Below, piece by piece: positions 33,503 through 42,842 of a stretch of DNA of 64,000 bases. The notes under the pieces were generated by a model. The model saw only the letters and a list, made by a program, of their open reading frames with translations. It had not been told where the DNA came from and did not search any database. The stretch lies in assembly GCA_017539165.1 (NCBI GenBank), contig JAFYHN010000025.1, forward strand, positions 1 to 64,000, read 5' to 3'. This DNA is from Eubacterium sp. Lineage in GTDB: Bacteria; Bacillota; Clostridia; Lachnospirales; Lachnospiraceae. Positions within the stretch are counted from its first letter, which is position 1; each line of letters opens with the position of its first letter. The translations under genes and the position numbers were made by a program.

Positions 33503-33531
33503 TTTATTCTATTTGTATAGGATAGAATAAA
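33503..33531. promoter_or_regulatory. Inverted repeat between divergent rsmG and LCP genes
   Basis: TTTATTCTAT and ATAGAATAAA form a perfect 10-bp inverted repeat with a 9-base spacer in the divergent promoter region. It could be an operator serving either gene or an AT-rich hairpin. Confidence 0.35.
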
Positions 33532-33560
33532 GAGCTGATAAATGCAAGTAAAGAAAACTA

Positions 33561-33589
33561 TTTAAAAAGATTAAAAACTATGATATGAT
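33561..33589 (+). promoter_or_regulatory. Promoter of the LCP gene
   Basis: TTTAAA, a 17-bp spacer and TATGAT (33584-33589) lie 39 bases before the start codon. Confidence 0.65.
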
Positions 33590-33627
33590 GACGGGTGGTT
33601 ATAATATCATTGTGAAAAGGATTGGTT

Positions 33628-35190
33628 ATGAAAGCACTAAAATCAATAGGTTATGTTTTGGCAGCACTTGAAACAGTAGTATCGTTAACTGCCATTTATT
33701 TTGCTATGTCAACTAAGATGGTGCCATTTGTTATTGGGCTGATCGTTGCCATAATACTGATGGTTTTTCCTATTCTCGTATTTATTCTTGCAAAAAAGGA
33801 AAACAAGAAGACCAGACTGATGGCTATCGCAGTATCTTCTATTATGTGTATAATAATGGGATTAGCTGCATATTATCTGTCAGTTACATCAAGAGCTATC
33901 GACAGTGTAACAGGAACAACTGTAGAGGTTGATGAGATTAATGTATACGTTTCTAAGGACGATGCGGTGGCGTCTATAAATGAAGCGGTCTCAAATAATT
34001 ATGTATTTGGTACTGTCTCAACAGATGATTCAAAGCATATCAATGAAACGATTGATAAGATAGAAAAGGATTTGGGTACTTCGATTCAGACTAAGGAGTA
34101 CGATTCTGTATTTTCGCTTATAGTCGGATTTGAGAGTGGTGAGGTTCAATCATTTATAACAAATGAAGGAACAGTTCTTGCACTTGACAGTTCAGAGAAT
34201 TATCTTGATTACTCTCAGAAGCTTAAGGTAATAATGGAGAATACCATTAAAGAGAAGCTTAAGGATGAGGCAAAACAGGTAGTTGATAAGGATACATTCT
34301 GTGTATACTTCAGTGGTATTGATACATTTGGATCAGTTACTGCAAGAAGTCGAAGCGATGTAAATATCATCGGAGTTGTTAATAACAAGACTAAGACTGT
34401 TCTTCTTGTTTCAACTCCTAGAGATTACTTTGTTGAGTTGTCTAATGCAAATGGAAAGAAAGATAAGCTTACTCATGCCGGAATCTATGGAATAGATGTT
34501 TCTATGGAGACGCTTGAGCAATTATATAATGTAGATCTCAGTTATTATGTACGTATTAACTTCTCTGGGTTCCAGGATATTATCAATACTCTGGGTGGTG
34601 TAGATGTCTTCTCAGAACAGGAATTCGAATCTATTACCGAAGAAGGAACATATTCTTATAATGCTGGCATTAATCATCTGAATGGTGAAGAAGCTCTTGG
34701 TTTTGCCAGAGCAAGATATGCATTTATAGATGGAGATAGACAGCGTGGACGTAACCAGATGCAGGTTATAAAGGCTACTATAGAGAAGCTTGAGTCTAAA
34801 GAAACACTTAAGAACTATGCCTCTCTAATGGATAACATGGCTGGTTCATTCCAGACAGATATGAGTAAGGACAATATTGGGTATCTCGTTCAGAGTACTC
34901 TGGACGACGGTAACTGGACAGTTCTTACATATAGTGTAAGCGGTTCAGATGCTGAGGAAGTATGTTACTCGCTTGGTGGTTCGGCTTATGTTATGATACC
35001 TAATGAAGCAGATGTTGATTATGGAACAGAGCTTATCTTCAAGGTACTTAGTGGACAGAACCTTACCCAGGATGAGATTAATGTTTATATAGAGAATAAA
35101 GATAGCGAAGATAATATAACAGAGCAGTCATTTGAGGAAGAATCAGAAGATAGTGATTCTTCAGAAGATGAATCTTCAGATGCTGAGTAA
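33628..35190 (+). CDS. LytR-CpsA-Psr (LCP) family cell-wall polymer ligase
   Basis: A 520-residue membrane enzyme that attaches lipid-linked polymers such as teichoic acid or capsule to peptidoglycan. Three hydrophobic helices occupy about residues 1-85, more than the single helix of most LCPs. An accessory domain follows (about 95-205). The LCP domain (about 215-420) shows DVNIIGVVNNKTKTVLLVSTPRDYFV, with the conserved Arg/Asp, YYVRINFSGFQDIINTLGGV, and GFARARYAF with DRQRGRNQMQVI. The tail is acidic and Ser/Glu-rich. ATG 33628 is used because AAAAGG precedes it; TTG 33622 is an alternative. A nucleotidyltransferase follows 37 bases later. Confidence 0.9.
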   Translation: MKALKSIGYVLAALETVVSLTAIYFAMSTKMVPFVIGLIVAIILMVFPILVFILAKKENKKTRLMAIAVSSIMCIIMGLAAYYLSVTSRAIDSVTGTTVEVDEINVYVSKDDAVASINEAVSNNYVFGTVSTDDSKHINETIDKIEKDLGTSIQTKEYDSVFSLIVGFESGEVQSFITNEGTVLALDSSENYLDYSQKLKVIMENTIKEKLKDEAKQVVDKDTFCVYFSGIDTFGSVTARSRSDVNIIGVVNNKTKTVLLVSTPRDYFVELSNANGKKDKLTHAGIYGIDVSMETLEQLYNVDLSYYVRINFSGFQDIINTLGGVDVFSEQEFESITEEGTYSYNAGINHLNGEEALGFARARYAFIDGDRQRGRNQMQVIKATIEKLESKETLKNYASLMDNMAGSFQTDMSKDNIGYLVQSTLDDGNWTVLTYSVSGSDAEEVCYSLGGSAYVMIPNEADVDYGTELIFKVLSGQNLTQDEINVYIENKDSEDNITEQSFEEESEDSDSSEDESSDAE

Positions 35191-35227
35191 TTATGACACA
35201 TTTCTATGAAAAAAAGAGGGCAATAGT

Positions 35228-36148
35228 ATGGATAACAAGGGACCTGTTCTTGTAATTATGGCAGCCGGACTTGGCAGCCGATTTAAGGGATTGAAACAGA
35301 TTCAGAGCGTTGATGATGACGGACATATTCTTATGGACTATGCGATTTACGATGCTATTGAAGCAGGATTTTCTGAGATTGTATTCATTATCAGAGAGGA
35401 TTTTGAGGACAAGTTCAAGGCTGCTATAGGTGATCGTATATCTGCAAAGATACCTGTTACATATGTTTATCAGTCACTGGAATCTATACCTGCAGATATA
35501 GAGATACCTAAAAACAGAGTAAAACCTTGGGGTACAACGCATGCGCTTTGGAGTGCACGTGAGGCACTTAAAGGAAAGAAGTTCCTTACTATAAATGCCG
35601 ATGACTTCTATGGAAGAGGAGCTTATACGGCAGCATATGATTTTCTTGTAAATGCCAAGAGTGCAGGAGAGCATGGATGTATATGTTATGATCTCGTTAA
35701 GACGCTCAGCCCTACAGGAACAGTAAGTCGTGGTATCTGTCAGATCGATGAAACAAATATGCTCTTAAGAATAGATGAGAGAAAGAATATAAAGCTCGAA
35801 GATGAAAGAGGATACTATACACTAGATAATGGAACATCCTATCACCTTATTCCGAATGGGGCTCTGGCATCAATGAACCTCTGGGCTTTCAGCGAAGGAT
35901 TTATAGATGATATTACAGTCAGCTTCGCTGAGAGATTTGAAGAAGGTGTAAAGGAGAATCCGGATACTTTTGAGGAGACTATATCTGATGCGGTTCAGAG
36001 CATTCTCGAGAGAGATAAAGGGACTGTAAAGTGTATTCCTGTTGAAGAAAAGTGGTTCGGAATGACCTATGTTGAGGAATTGAATATTGTAAAAGACAGA
36101 CTCCGTGAATTAAGAGAGGAAGGTGTGTATGTCCAGGATAAGTGGTAA
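35228..36148 (+). CDS. NDP-sugar-type nucleotidyltransferase
   Basis: A 306-residue protein with the nucleotidyltransferase signature MAAGLGSRFKGLKQ and TINADDFYGRGAY, where the Asp pair binds metal. KPWGTTHALWSA is the substrate-binding segment seen in sugar-1-phosphate and choline-type cytidylyl/thymidylyltransferases. The activated compound cannot be told; placement after an LCP gene suggests supply of precursors for a cell-surface polymer. The last 20 bases overlap the next membrane-protein gene, so they are translationally coupled. Confidence 0.82.
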   Translation: MDNKGPVLVIMAAGLGSRFKGLKQIQSVDDDGHILMDYAIYDAIEAGFSEIVFIIREDFEDKFKAAIGDRISAKIPVTYVYQSLESIPADIEIPKNRVKPWGTTHALWSAREALKGKKFLTINADDFYGRGAYTAAYDFLVNAKSAGEHGCICYDLVKTLSPTGTVSRGICQIDETNMLLRIDERKNIKLEDERGYYTLDNGTSYHLIPNGALASMNLWAFSEGFIDDITVSFAERFEEGVKENPDTFEETISDAVQSILERDKGTVKCIPVEEKWFGMTYVEELNIVKDRLRELREEGVYVQDKW

Positions 36149-36803
36149 GTACGATTTACCGTTTTATGAAAATCCCAAAGCACACACATATGCAGGAAGA
36201 ATGTCGCTGATTGGCTGTATTTTAATGGTCGCGGCGGCATTTTTGCACTGGAGATTTTTATTCGTAAGATACACGGAAACGAAGCTCAGCGGTTATAGTA
36301 TATTCTCTTCTATAAGAAGAGCGCTGGATTCGATGATTGTAAGAGATTATGATGGAAATATAACTGATTGGACACCATCATTTCAAGGTATCTTTCCGAT
36401 AGCACTACTTGCTGTGTATATAATATATGTTCTTTTTATGGCTATATTAGGTTTTATGGATCATATAAAAGAAAGGGATATCTTCGATAAGGGTTATCCA
36501 ACTTTTTGTGCCAGAAGGAAGAAAACAGTCAGGATAATACTTGTGATCGGATTGGTGATCATCGCTGTTCTGCTTACGCATACAAAGATGTTTATTGAGC
36601 TTTCAAATGACAGTGATCAGTTGTATGAGAATTGGGTTTCCATGATCGACTTAAGCAAGAATTCCGGAGTGACCGGTTCGAGATATATGCTCTGTATATA
36701 CAAGCCGGGTCCAGGTTGTATAGGATTTTTTCTAGGCTTGGGTTTATATATTGCGTCGATAATATATAGATTTGTAGTAGACACCCTGAATGAGGATGCC
36801 TAA
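36129..36803 (+). CDS. Hypothetical four-helix membrane protein
   Basis: A 224-residue protein that I do not recognise. ATG 36129 is preferred to GTG 36123, with AGAGGAAGG five bases upstream. It overlaps the nucleotidyltransferase gene by 20 bases. Four hydrophobic segments are at about residues 23-45, 88-112, 135-155 and 195-215, with a soluble loop after the first and third. Being coupled to the nucleotidyltransferase and downstream of the LCP gene, it may belong to envelope assembly. Its stop codon overlaps that of aroA on the other strand. Confidence 0.7.
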   Translation: MSRISGKYDLPFYENPKAHTYAGRMSLIGCILMVAAAFLHWRFLFVRYTETKLSGYSIFSSIRRALDSMIVRDYDGNITDWTPSFQGIFPIALLAVYIIYVLFMAILGFMDHIKERDIFDKGYPTFCARRKKTVRIILVIGLVIIAVLLTHTKMFIELSNDSDQLYENWVSMIDLSKNSGVTGSRYMLCIYKPGPGCIGFFLGLGLYIASIIYRFVVDTLNEDA

Positions 36804-38113
36804 GCAAGGGATTCGAAATCTTTATAGAATCCTGGATATGATTTATTTACGGCCATAGGATCTTCTATGGTAACAGGTCCCTGCGCACGGATTGAAGCGA
36901 TAGCGGCGGACATGGCTATACGGTGATCGTTATAAGATGAAACGGTACCGGAAGTCAGAGAATCTCTTCCTTCTATGTAGAGGGAATTATTCTTTTCAAA
37001 AATATTGACACCTAAAGCTGACAGGGTATTGATTACGGTCATTACTCTGTCACTTTCTTTTATTCTAAGTCTTTCTATATTATTGATTACAGTTGTTCCT
37101 TCTGAGAGTGATGCGACAACAGATAGTATAGGAACGAGATCAGGAATATCAGCGGCATCTATAGTTATGGCTTTGGTCTTCTTAGGAGTTACTGTCACTG
37201 AGTCTCCAGATATGCTTATCTCTGCACCGAACTGTCTTAGTATATCAACTATAGCTTTGTCTCCCTGGAGAGAGTCCATATTTAATCCACTGACTGTTAC
37301 AGGCAAATCAGAGATTGCGCCGGCTGAAAGGAAGAATGCAGCATTGGACCAGTCACCGTCTGATCTGATCACGGGATCAGCGTGGAAAGTCTGTCCTCCA
37401 GGAATTCGGAAGATTGTTTCTTCACTGTCGGATGAAGAAATGTGTTCTTCGGTTATCTTTATCGAGTAATGTTGAAGTACATCGAGAGCGATATCTACGT
37501 AAGGGCGTGACTGAAGCACACCAGTAACGTGAAGTTCGCTGTCTTCTTCGAGATTCGGAAGACCCAGAAGAAGGCCGGTAACAAACTGTGAAGATACATT
37601 TCCGGCTATGGTATATCTGCCACCTGTGAGTTTTCCTTCCATATGAAGTGGATTAGTTCCCTGTGGCGATATGGTAAGACCATGAGCTATAAGTTCTTCA
37701 TAAAGAGGAGAAAGCGGACGTTCACTGAGTCGTCCATGCATATGGATATCTGCCCCGCATCCGAGAGCACCGATCACAGGAAGAAGGAATCTAAGAGTAG
37801 ATCCGCTCTCGCCACAATCAATCTCAGGGATGGAATCAGAGCTTTTAACAATAGGATTAACTGTTATAGAATCGGAATTCTCCTGAATCTTAGCGCCAAG
37901 TCCGATGAGGGATGTGGCTGTAGCTTCTATATCTTTGGATGTTCCGACTTTAAGGACTTTAACCGGAGAATCGGATAATGCAGCGCAGATAAGAAGTCTG
38001 TGAACGTGAGACTTTGATGCGATGGCATTTACAGTTCCTCCAAAAGAATGATTTGACATGTCGATTGTCAGACTATCCGATAAAGTTGATATGATAGGAG
38101 AATTCTTAAACAT
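36800..38113 (-). CDS. aroA: 3-phosphoshikimate 1-carboxyvinyltransferase (EPSP synthase)
   Basis: A 437-residue shikimate-pathway enzyme joining shikimate 3-phosphate and phosphoenolpyruvate. It has ASKSHVHRLLICAAL, CGESGSTLRFLLPV, DGDWSNAAFFLSAG, RIKESDR and YNDHRIAMSAAI, all family signatures. I start at ATG 38113, where AAAGGA lies seven bases upstream; 19 extra in-frame codons upstream lack an SD and would run into the antiporter gene end. It is 23 bases downstream of the antiporter gene and probably cotranscribed. tyrA, another aromatic gene, lies just across on the opposite strand. Confidence 0.95.
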   Translation of the reverse strand: MFKNSPIISTLSDSLTIDMSNHSFGGTVNAIASKSHVHRLLICAALSDSPVKVLKVGTSKDIEATATSLIGLGAKIQENSDSITVNPIVKSSDSIPEIDCGESGSTLRFLLPVIGALGCGADIHMHGRLSERPLSPLYEELIAHGLTISPQGTNPLHMEGKLTGGRYTIAGNVSSQFVTGLLLGLPNLEEDSELHVTGVLQSRPYVDIALDVLQHYSIKITEEHISSSDSEETIFRIPGGQTFHADPVIRSDGDWSNAAFFLSAGAISDLPVTVSGLNMDSLQGDKAIVDILRQFGAEISISGDSVTVTPKKTKAITIDAADIPDLVPILSVVASLSEGTTVINNIERLRIKESDRVMTVINTLSALGVNIFEKNNSLYIEGRDSLTSGTVSSYNDHRIAMSAAIASIRAQGPVTIEDPMAVNKSYPGFYKDFESLA

Positions 38114-38136
38114 GATGTATTCCTTTATTAATTCAT

Positions 38137-39072
38137 TTACAGTAAATATACGAAGTAGGCAGTGTAGCACACCAGCATGATGAGACCGCCTAGTCGGTTA
38201 AGTTTTCTATTCTTCAGAGTGAGTAGCCACAGAAGAAGTGCGGCTCCAAGTGCAACAAAACCATCTATGATAAAGTTGGCACTATCGGCAAGATAAGGAA
38301 GATCGATGATCAGACTGGTTATTCCGAGAATAAACAGAATGTTGAACAAGTTGCTTCCTACGATATTTCCTATCGCAAGATCCGCATTTCCTTTTCTTGC
38401 AGCAGTAACTGAAGTCATAAGTTCAGGAAGAGATGTTCCGAATGCTACGATCGTAAGACCGATAACTCGATCAGATACTCCGAATACACCGGCAACTTCT
38501 GAAGCGCCGCTTACAACAAAGCGGCTTCCGAAAATGATAGCGGCGAGTCCGCCGAGAACATATACCGGTATTAGCATAGTTTTTATCTCTTTGCTTTCTT
38601 CGTCCTCAGGAGTTTTATTTTTGGTATACCAGAAAAGGTAAACAAAGTATCCTAATAAGAATAGAAGAAAGATAATTCCAGAGAACTTAGTGAATTTGCC
38701 TTTGAACATTCCCCAGGATATCATAACGATGGTCATGATAAGCATGAATGGGATATCTATCTTAACGGTATCTTTTTGAACATTCAGAGTTGTAATAACA
38801 GCTGTAAGTCCGAGAATCAGAAGGATATTCATGATATTGCTTCCAAGGACATTTCCTATAGATATACCATTATTACCCATCAGACCGGCACTTATACTGA
38901 CGGCAGCTTCGGGAGCACTTGTTCCCATTGCGACTATTGTAAGACCTATAACAATTTGGGGAACACCCAGTTTAGAAGCGATCGCGGCTGCTCCGTCGAC
39001 AAAGAAGTCTGCACCCTTGGTAAGAAGCACGAATCCGATAACTACTTTAACAATACCGATAAGGATTTCCAA
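38137..39072 (-). CDS. Calcium/sodium antiporter (CaCA family, YrbG-like)
   Basis: A 311-residue integral membrane exchanger with the internal duplication of the family: helix motifs AMGTSAPEAAVSISAG and AFGTSLPELMTSVTAAR carry the ion-binding acidic residues, and GNVLGSNIMNILLILG/GNIVGSNLFNILFILG repeat the second motif. About ten hydrophobic helices are present. I prefer a TTG start at 39072, with GGAGG seven bases upstream; TTG 39087 is inside the SD. It leads a two-gene unit with aroA. The physiological ion (Ca or K for Na) cannot be told. Confidence 0.9.
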   Translation of the reverse strand: MEILIGIVKVVIGFVLLTKGADFFVDGAAAIASKLGVPQIVIGLTIVAMGTSAPEAAVSISAGLMGNNGISIGNVLGSNIMNILLILGLTAVITTLNVQKDTVKIDIPFMLIMTIVMISWGMFKGKFTKFSGIIFLLFLLGYFVYLFWYTKNKTPEDEESKEIKTMLIPVYVLGGLAAIIFGSRFVVSGASEVAGVFGVSDRVIGLTIVAFGTSLPELMTSVTAARKGNADLAIGNIVGSNLFNILFILGITSLIIDLPYLADSANFIIDGFVALGAALLLWLLTLKNRKLNRLGGLIMLVCYTAYFVYLL

Positions 39073-39179
39073 AGTATAAACCTCCAAGTAATAGAGTGAT
39101 GATTATTATTGTTTAAAACAGTACAAATTTATCATATGTCGGACCTTTTTACAAGATACGATAAGTAAATAAACCAAGG

Positions 39180-39208
39180 TTGACAAATGGGTAATAGCGG
39201 AGTATACT
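39180..39208 (+). promoter_or_regulatory. tyrA promoter
   Basis: A near-perfect sigma-A promoter, TTGACA (39180-39185), 17 bases, TATACT (39203-39208), 53 bases before ATG 39262. Confidence 0.88.
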
Positions 39209-39261
39209 CTGATACGTTAACGCGGTAAAGTGAATTTTTATTATATTTTTAAGGAAGAAAA

Positions 39262-40143
39262 ATGGCAGATGTAGAAATTATATCCAGATTTTCGGAATCT
39301 GGAGTTAAAGTAGTAGGTGTTGCGGGTCTGGGACTTATAGGTGGTTCCTTCGCAAAGTGTTTCAAAAAATACAGTGATGCAAAGATTCTCGGCTGCGATA
39401 CAGATAAAGAGGTTCTGGCGACTGCCCTTGAGGAGGGGATACTTGATGCAGAACTTACTGAAGAGAATATATCAGAGTGTGATCTTATCATTCCTGCATT
39501 ATACAATCAGGCGGTTATTGATTTTGTAAAGAAGATGGCTCCTCATATAAAAACAGATGCGATAGTTATGGACACAGGTGGACTTAAGAGAAGAATCTGC
39601 AAGGAGTGCTTCCCTATAGCTCAGGAGTACGGTTTTACATTTATCGGAGGTCATCCGATGGCAGGTAAGAAATATTCTGGTTACAGATACAGCACTTCAA
39701 AACTATTCAGAGATGCTTCTATGATAATAGTCCCTGAGGACGTATACGATATAACAATGCTGGAGAAGATAAAGAATATGCTCAGTCCATGTTATTTCGG
39801 AAGGATAACTATCTGTACTCCGGAGAAACATGATAAGCTTATAGCATTTACTTCGGAGATGGCACATATAGTTTCAAATGCATATATCAAGAGCCCTACT
39901 GCAAGAGAGCATAAGGGATTCTCGGCAGGAAGTTATAAAGATATGACTAGAGTTGCATGGCTCAATGAAGACATGTGGACTGAGATATTCATGGAGAATA
40001 AGGACAATCTCATATATGAGCTTGACACTATTATGGGATTTCTTCAGGAATATAAAGAAGCTCTGCTTAGTGAAGATAGAGAAAAGCTTCATGAAATCTT
40101 ACATGCAGGAAAGATAGCAAAAGAAGAAGTAGACGGACGTTAG
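39262..40143 (+). CDS. tyrA: Prephenate dehydrogenase
   Basis: A 293-residue NAD(P)-dependent enzyme of tyrosine biosynthesis, oxidatively decarboxylating prephenate. The Rossmann motif GVAGLGLIGGSFAKCF is at about residues 19-35, and FIGGHPMAGKKYSGY contains the catalytic His region with the substrate-binding segment. GFSAGSYKDMTRVAWLNEDMW is typical. There is no C-terminal ACT or chorismate mutase domain. It has its own strong promoter, divergent from the antiporter-aroA unit. A large hairpin terminator follows. Confidence 0.93.
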   Translation: MADVEIISRFSESGVKVVGVAGLGLIGGSFAKCFKKYSDAKILGCDTDKEVLATALEEGILDAELTEENISECDLIIPALYNQAVIDFVKKMAPHIKTDAIVMDTGGLKRRICKECFPIAQEYGFTFIGGHPMAGKKYSGYRYSTSKLFRDASMIIVPEDVYDITMLEKIKNMLSPCYFGRITICTPEKHDKLIAFTSEMAHIVSNAYIKSPTAREHKGFSAGSYKDMTRVAWLNEDMWTEIFMENKDNLIYELDTIMGFLQEYKEALLSEDREKLHEILHAGKIAKEEVDGR

Positions 40144-40162
40144 GTATACATTAGACGACAGG

Positions 40163-40217
40163 ATATGACCATAAAAAATGCAATGATTTATTGCATTTTT
40201 TATGGTCATATTTTATG
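40163..40217 (+). terminator. Large hairpin terminator after tyrA
   Basis: A perfect 22-bp stem (40163-40184 with 40190-40211) with a 5-nt loop, followed by TTTATG. Strong pairing but a short T-run. Confidence 0.8.
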
Positions 40218-40267
40218 TTATGCGGTATAATTACTGTAACTTTGATATGCAAAGCATGGGGGAAAAG

Positions 40268-41398
40268 ATGATGAAAGGGGTTTTGTCGATGAAGAGTTTT
40301 AGTAGGAACATGACCGCACGATTTATCAGTATTATGCTCGCAGTTTTTTTCGTGATGAGCGGACTACCTGCAGAAATCAAAGGTGGCAGTGTTGAAGCTG
40401 CGAACACATCACTGTCTGTAAAAGTTACAGTAATGTATGATTATGCTTATCAGGTTTTGGATCTGATAAATGCGGAGAGAAGTAAAGAGGGACTTTCTCC
40501 ATTAAAGATGGACACTGTATTGCTCGGAGGAGCTATTCAGAGAGCGACTGAATCGTTGGTTGTCGGAGAAGCATATGCTTATAGTGAGATTGATGGAAGT
40601 GTTGCACATACAAGACCTGACGGATCGAGCTGGTATACTGTAAATGATAAGATAATGGCCGAAAATATTGCTTACGGACAGAGAACTCCAGATAAAGTTG
40701 TAGAAGCCTGGATGGGTTCAACCGGACACAGGGCTAATATTCTTGACTCATCTTACAAGTCAATTGGAATAGGTGTTGTGTATGTGAATAGTACTTATTG
40801 TTATTATTGGGCACAGGCATTCAGCACTCAGGAAGCAAGTGTTCCTGCAGTTAGAAGTGATAGCGTTAAGAAAACCTATACGGTCAAGGCTTCAGCAACT
40901 GTATACAACAGATTGTCAAATAATGGAAAACTAGGTGGTATAATCAGTAAAAAAACTGTTGAAAAGACCAAAAAATCCAAAGGATGGACCAAGGTTGGAA
41001 GTAAGTGGAAGTACAAAAGGAATGGTAAGTTCCTTAAGAACGCATGGTTGAAAGAAGGAGGAGAATATTATCGATTTGGTCCGAAGGGATTTATGTGTAC
41101 GGGTTGGAAGACCATAAAGGGCAAGAAATATTACTTCTATAAAGATGGTAAGAGAGCGCACAATGAGTGGATCAAGGGAAAATGGCTTGGTGCAAAAGGC
41201 GTCTGGAAATATAAACCAAAGGGGAGCTGGCATCAGAACAGTACCGGAAGATGGTATGGTGATACGTCCGGATGGTACGCAAAAAACTGTTGGCAGAAGA
41301 TAAATGGAAAGAAGTATTATTTCGATGCAGCTGGATACTTGGTTAGGAATGCTTACATAGATGGATGCTATGTCGGACCCGACGGAGCTATGCAATAA
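40268..41398 (+). CDS. Secreted CAP-domain (SCP/PR1) protein with cell-wall-binding repeats
   Basis: An exported 376-residue protein. The start is ambiguous: ATG 40268 (GGGGG upstream), 40271 and 40289 (GGGG upstream) are all in frame; the signal peptide follows the last one and ends near VEAA. The CAP domain (about 50-195) has LDLINAERSKEGLSPLKM, AHTRPDG, AENIAYGQRT, TGHRANILDSSY and GIGVVYV. A short linker with SH3-like features (VKASATVYNR) follows, then aromatic cell-wall-binding repeats to the end (KKYYFYKDGKRA, KKYYFDAAGYL). The terminal block RNAYIDGC resembles the L,D-transpeptidase at 14699. TATAAT at 40226 is the likely -10. Role in wall biology is inferred. Confidence 0.88.
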   Translation: MMKGVLSMKSFSRNMTARFISIMLAVFFVMSGLPAEIKGGSVEAANTSLSVKVTVMYDYAYQVLDLINAERSKEGLSPLKMDTVLLGGAIQRATESLVVGEAYAYSEIDGSVAHTRPDGSSWYTVNDKIMAENIAYGQRTPDKVVEAWMGSTGHRANILDSSYKSIGIGVVYVNSTYCYYWAQAFSTQEASVPAVRSDSVKKTYTVKASATVYNRLSNNGKLGGIISKKTVEKTKKSKGWTKVGSKWKYKRNGKFLKNAWLKEGGEYYRFGPKGFMCTGWKTIKGKKYYFYKDGKRAHNEWIKGKWLGAKGVWKYKPKGSWHQNSTGRWYGDTSGWYAKNCWQKINGKKYYFDAAGYLVRNAYIDGCYVGPDGAMQ

Positions 41399-41419
41399 TC
41401 GCAATATTCTTAAATATGG

Positions 41420-41467
41420 AGCAAGAGGACTGTGCATTATGTCCTCTTGTTCCTTTTATTTTTTTGT
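41420..41467 (+). terminator. Terminator after the CAP-domain gene
   Basis: CAAGAGGAC/GTCCTCTTG form a 9-bp stem (41422-41430 with 41441-41449), followed by TTCCTTTTATTTTTTT. Confidence 0.85.
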
Positions 41468-41475
41468 GGTAAAAT
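41447..41475 (+). promoter_or_regulatory. Promoter of the aminotransferase gene
   Basis: TTGTTC, a 17-bp spacer and TAAAAT (41470-41475), overlapping the preceding terminator. The start codon is 46 bases downstream. Confidence 0.55.
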
Positions 41476-41520
41476 AGTTGGCGATTTTCAGAGGTTTGTA
41501 AAAATAAGGAGGAAATAACC

Positions 41521-42807
41521 GTGAAAGCATATAAGGATATGACAAAGGAAGAGCTCGCTCAGGAGATTGATTGTCTGAAGAAAGAGTACAAAAAATACAA
41601 AGATATGGATCTCAGACTTGATATGAGCCGCGGAAAGCCATGCCGTGAGCAGCTTGATTTATCTATGGGGATGATGGACGCACTTAATTCAGAAGCGGAC
41701 CTCACCTGTGCAGATGGGACAGATTGTCGTAACTATGGTGTGCTTACCGGTATTGAAGAGGCTAAGGTTCTCATCGGTGATATGATGGAGAACAATCCTG
41801 ATAATATTATTATATATGGAAATTCATCTCTGAATGTTATGTATGATACGATAGCAAGAGCTATGACACACGGTATCATGGGAAATACTCCATGGTGCAA
41901 ACTTGACAAGGTTAAGTTCCTGTGTCCAGTTCCAGGTTATGACAGACATTTCGGTATAACAGAGTATTTCGGAATAGAGATGATTCCGGTTCCTATGTCA
42001 CCTGAAGGACCGGATATGGATATGGTAGAGAAGCTTGTATCAGAAGATGCAGCGATCAAGGGTATATGGTGCATTCCTAAGTATTCAAATCCTCAGGGAT
42101 ATTCATATTCAGATGAAACAGTAAGTCGTTTTGCAAGACTTAAGCCTGCTGCCCCTGATTTCCGTATATTCTGGGATAACGCTTATGGAATACATCATTT
42201 ATATGATGATAAACAGGATTATCTAGTAGAGATTCTCGCTGAATGTAAGAGAGCAGGGAATCCTGATATGGTATACAAGTTTGCTTCAACATCTAAGATA
42301 TCATTTCCAGGTAGCGGTATAGCTGCACTTGCTACATCGCCTAACAATATGGAAGATATCCTGAAGCAGCTGACTCACCAGACTATAGGACATGACAAGG
42401 TTAATCAGCTCAGACATGTAAGATTCTTTGGAGATATTCATGGTATGACAGAGCATATGAAGAAGCATGCTGCTATAATCAGACCTAAGTTTGAGGCTGT
42501 TCTTTCTACACTTGAGAACAGACTTGGTGGCCTTGAGATTGGTGAGTGGACAAAGCCTATAGGTGGATACTTCATCAGCTTTGATGCTATGGAAGGATGT
42601 GCTAAGGAGATTGTGGCTAAGGCTAAGAAGGCCGGAGTAGTAATGACAACTGCTGGAGCAACATGGCCATATGGAAAGGATCCTCACGATTCAAATATCC
42701 GTATAGCTCCTACATATCCAAATACCGAAGATCTTAAACTTGCGGCAGAGCTGTTTACACTTTGTGTAAAACTTGTTAGTGCAAAGAAGATATATGAAGA
42801 TATGTAA
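41521..42807 (+). CDS. PLP-dependent aminotransferase (type Ic aspartate aminotransferase-like)
   Basis: A 428-residue fold-type I aminotransferase. The N-terminus LRLDMSRGKPCREQLDLS and the segment CRNYGVLTGIEEAK are typical of the aspartate aminotransferase group first grouped with MocR-type enzymes (Pfam PF12897). The PLP Lys is in FASTSKISFPGSG, and IFWDNAYGIHHL holds the Asp that pairs with the pyridine nitrogen. Translation starts at GTG 41521 with AAGGAGG upstream. A second, unrelated aminotransferase occurs at 47237. Amino acid specificity is probably aspartate but is inferred from family. Confidence 0.87.
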   Translation: MKAYKDMTKEELAQEIDCLKKEYKKYKDMDLRLDMSRGKPCREQLDLSMGMMDALNSEADLTCADGTDCRNYGVLTGIEEAKVLIGDMMENNPDNIIIYGNSSLNVMYDTIARAMTHGIMGNTPWCKLDKVKFLCPVPGYDRHFGITEYFGIEMIPVPMSPEGPDMDMVEKLVSEDAAIKGIWCIPKYSNPQGYSYSDETVSRFARLKPAAPDFRIFWDNAYGIHHLYDDKQDYLVEILAECKRAGNPDMVYKFASTSKISFPGSGIAALATSPNNMEDILKQLTHQTIGHDKVNQLRHVRFFGDIHGMTEHMKKHAAIIRPKFEAVLSTLENRLGGLEIGEWTKPIGGYFISFDAMEGCAKEIVAKAKKAGVVMTTAGATWPYGKDPHDSNIRIAPTYPNTEDLKLAAELFTLCVKLVSAKKIYEDM

Positions 42808-42842
42808 GTAGACGTCTGTATATATAAAAGGAAGATAATTAA

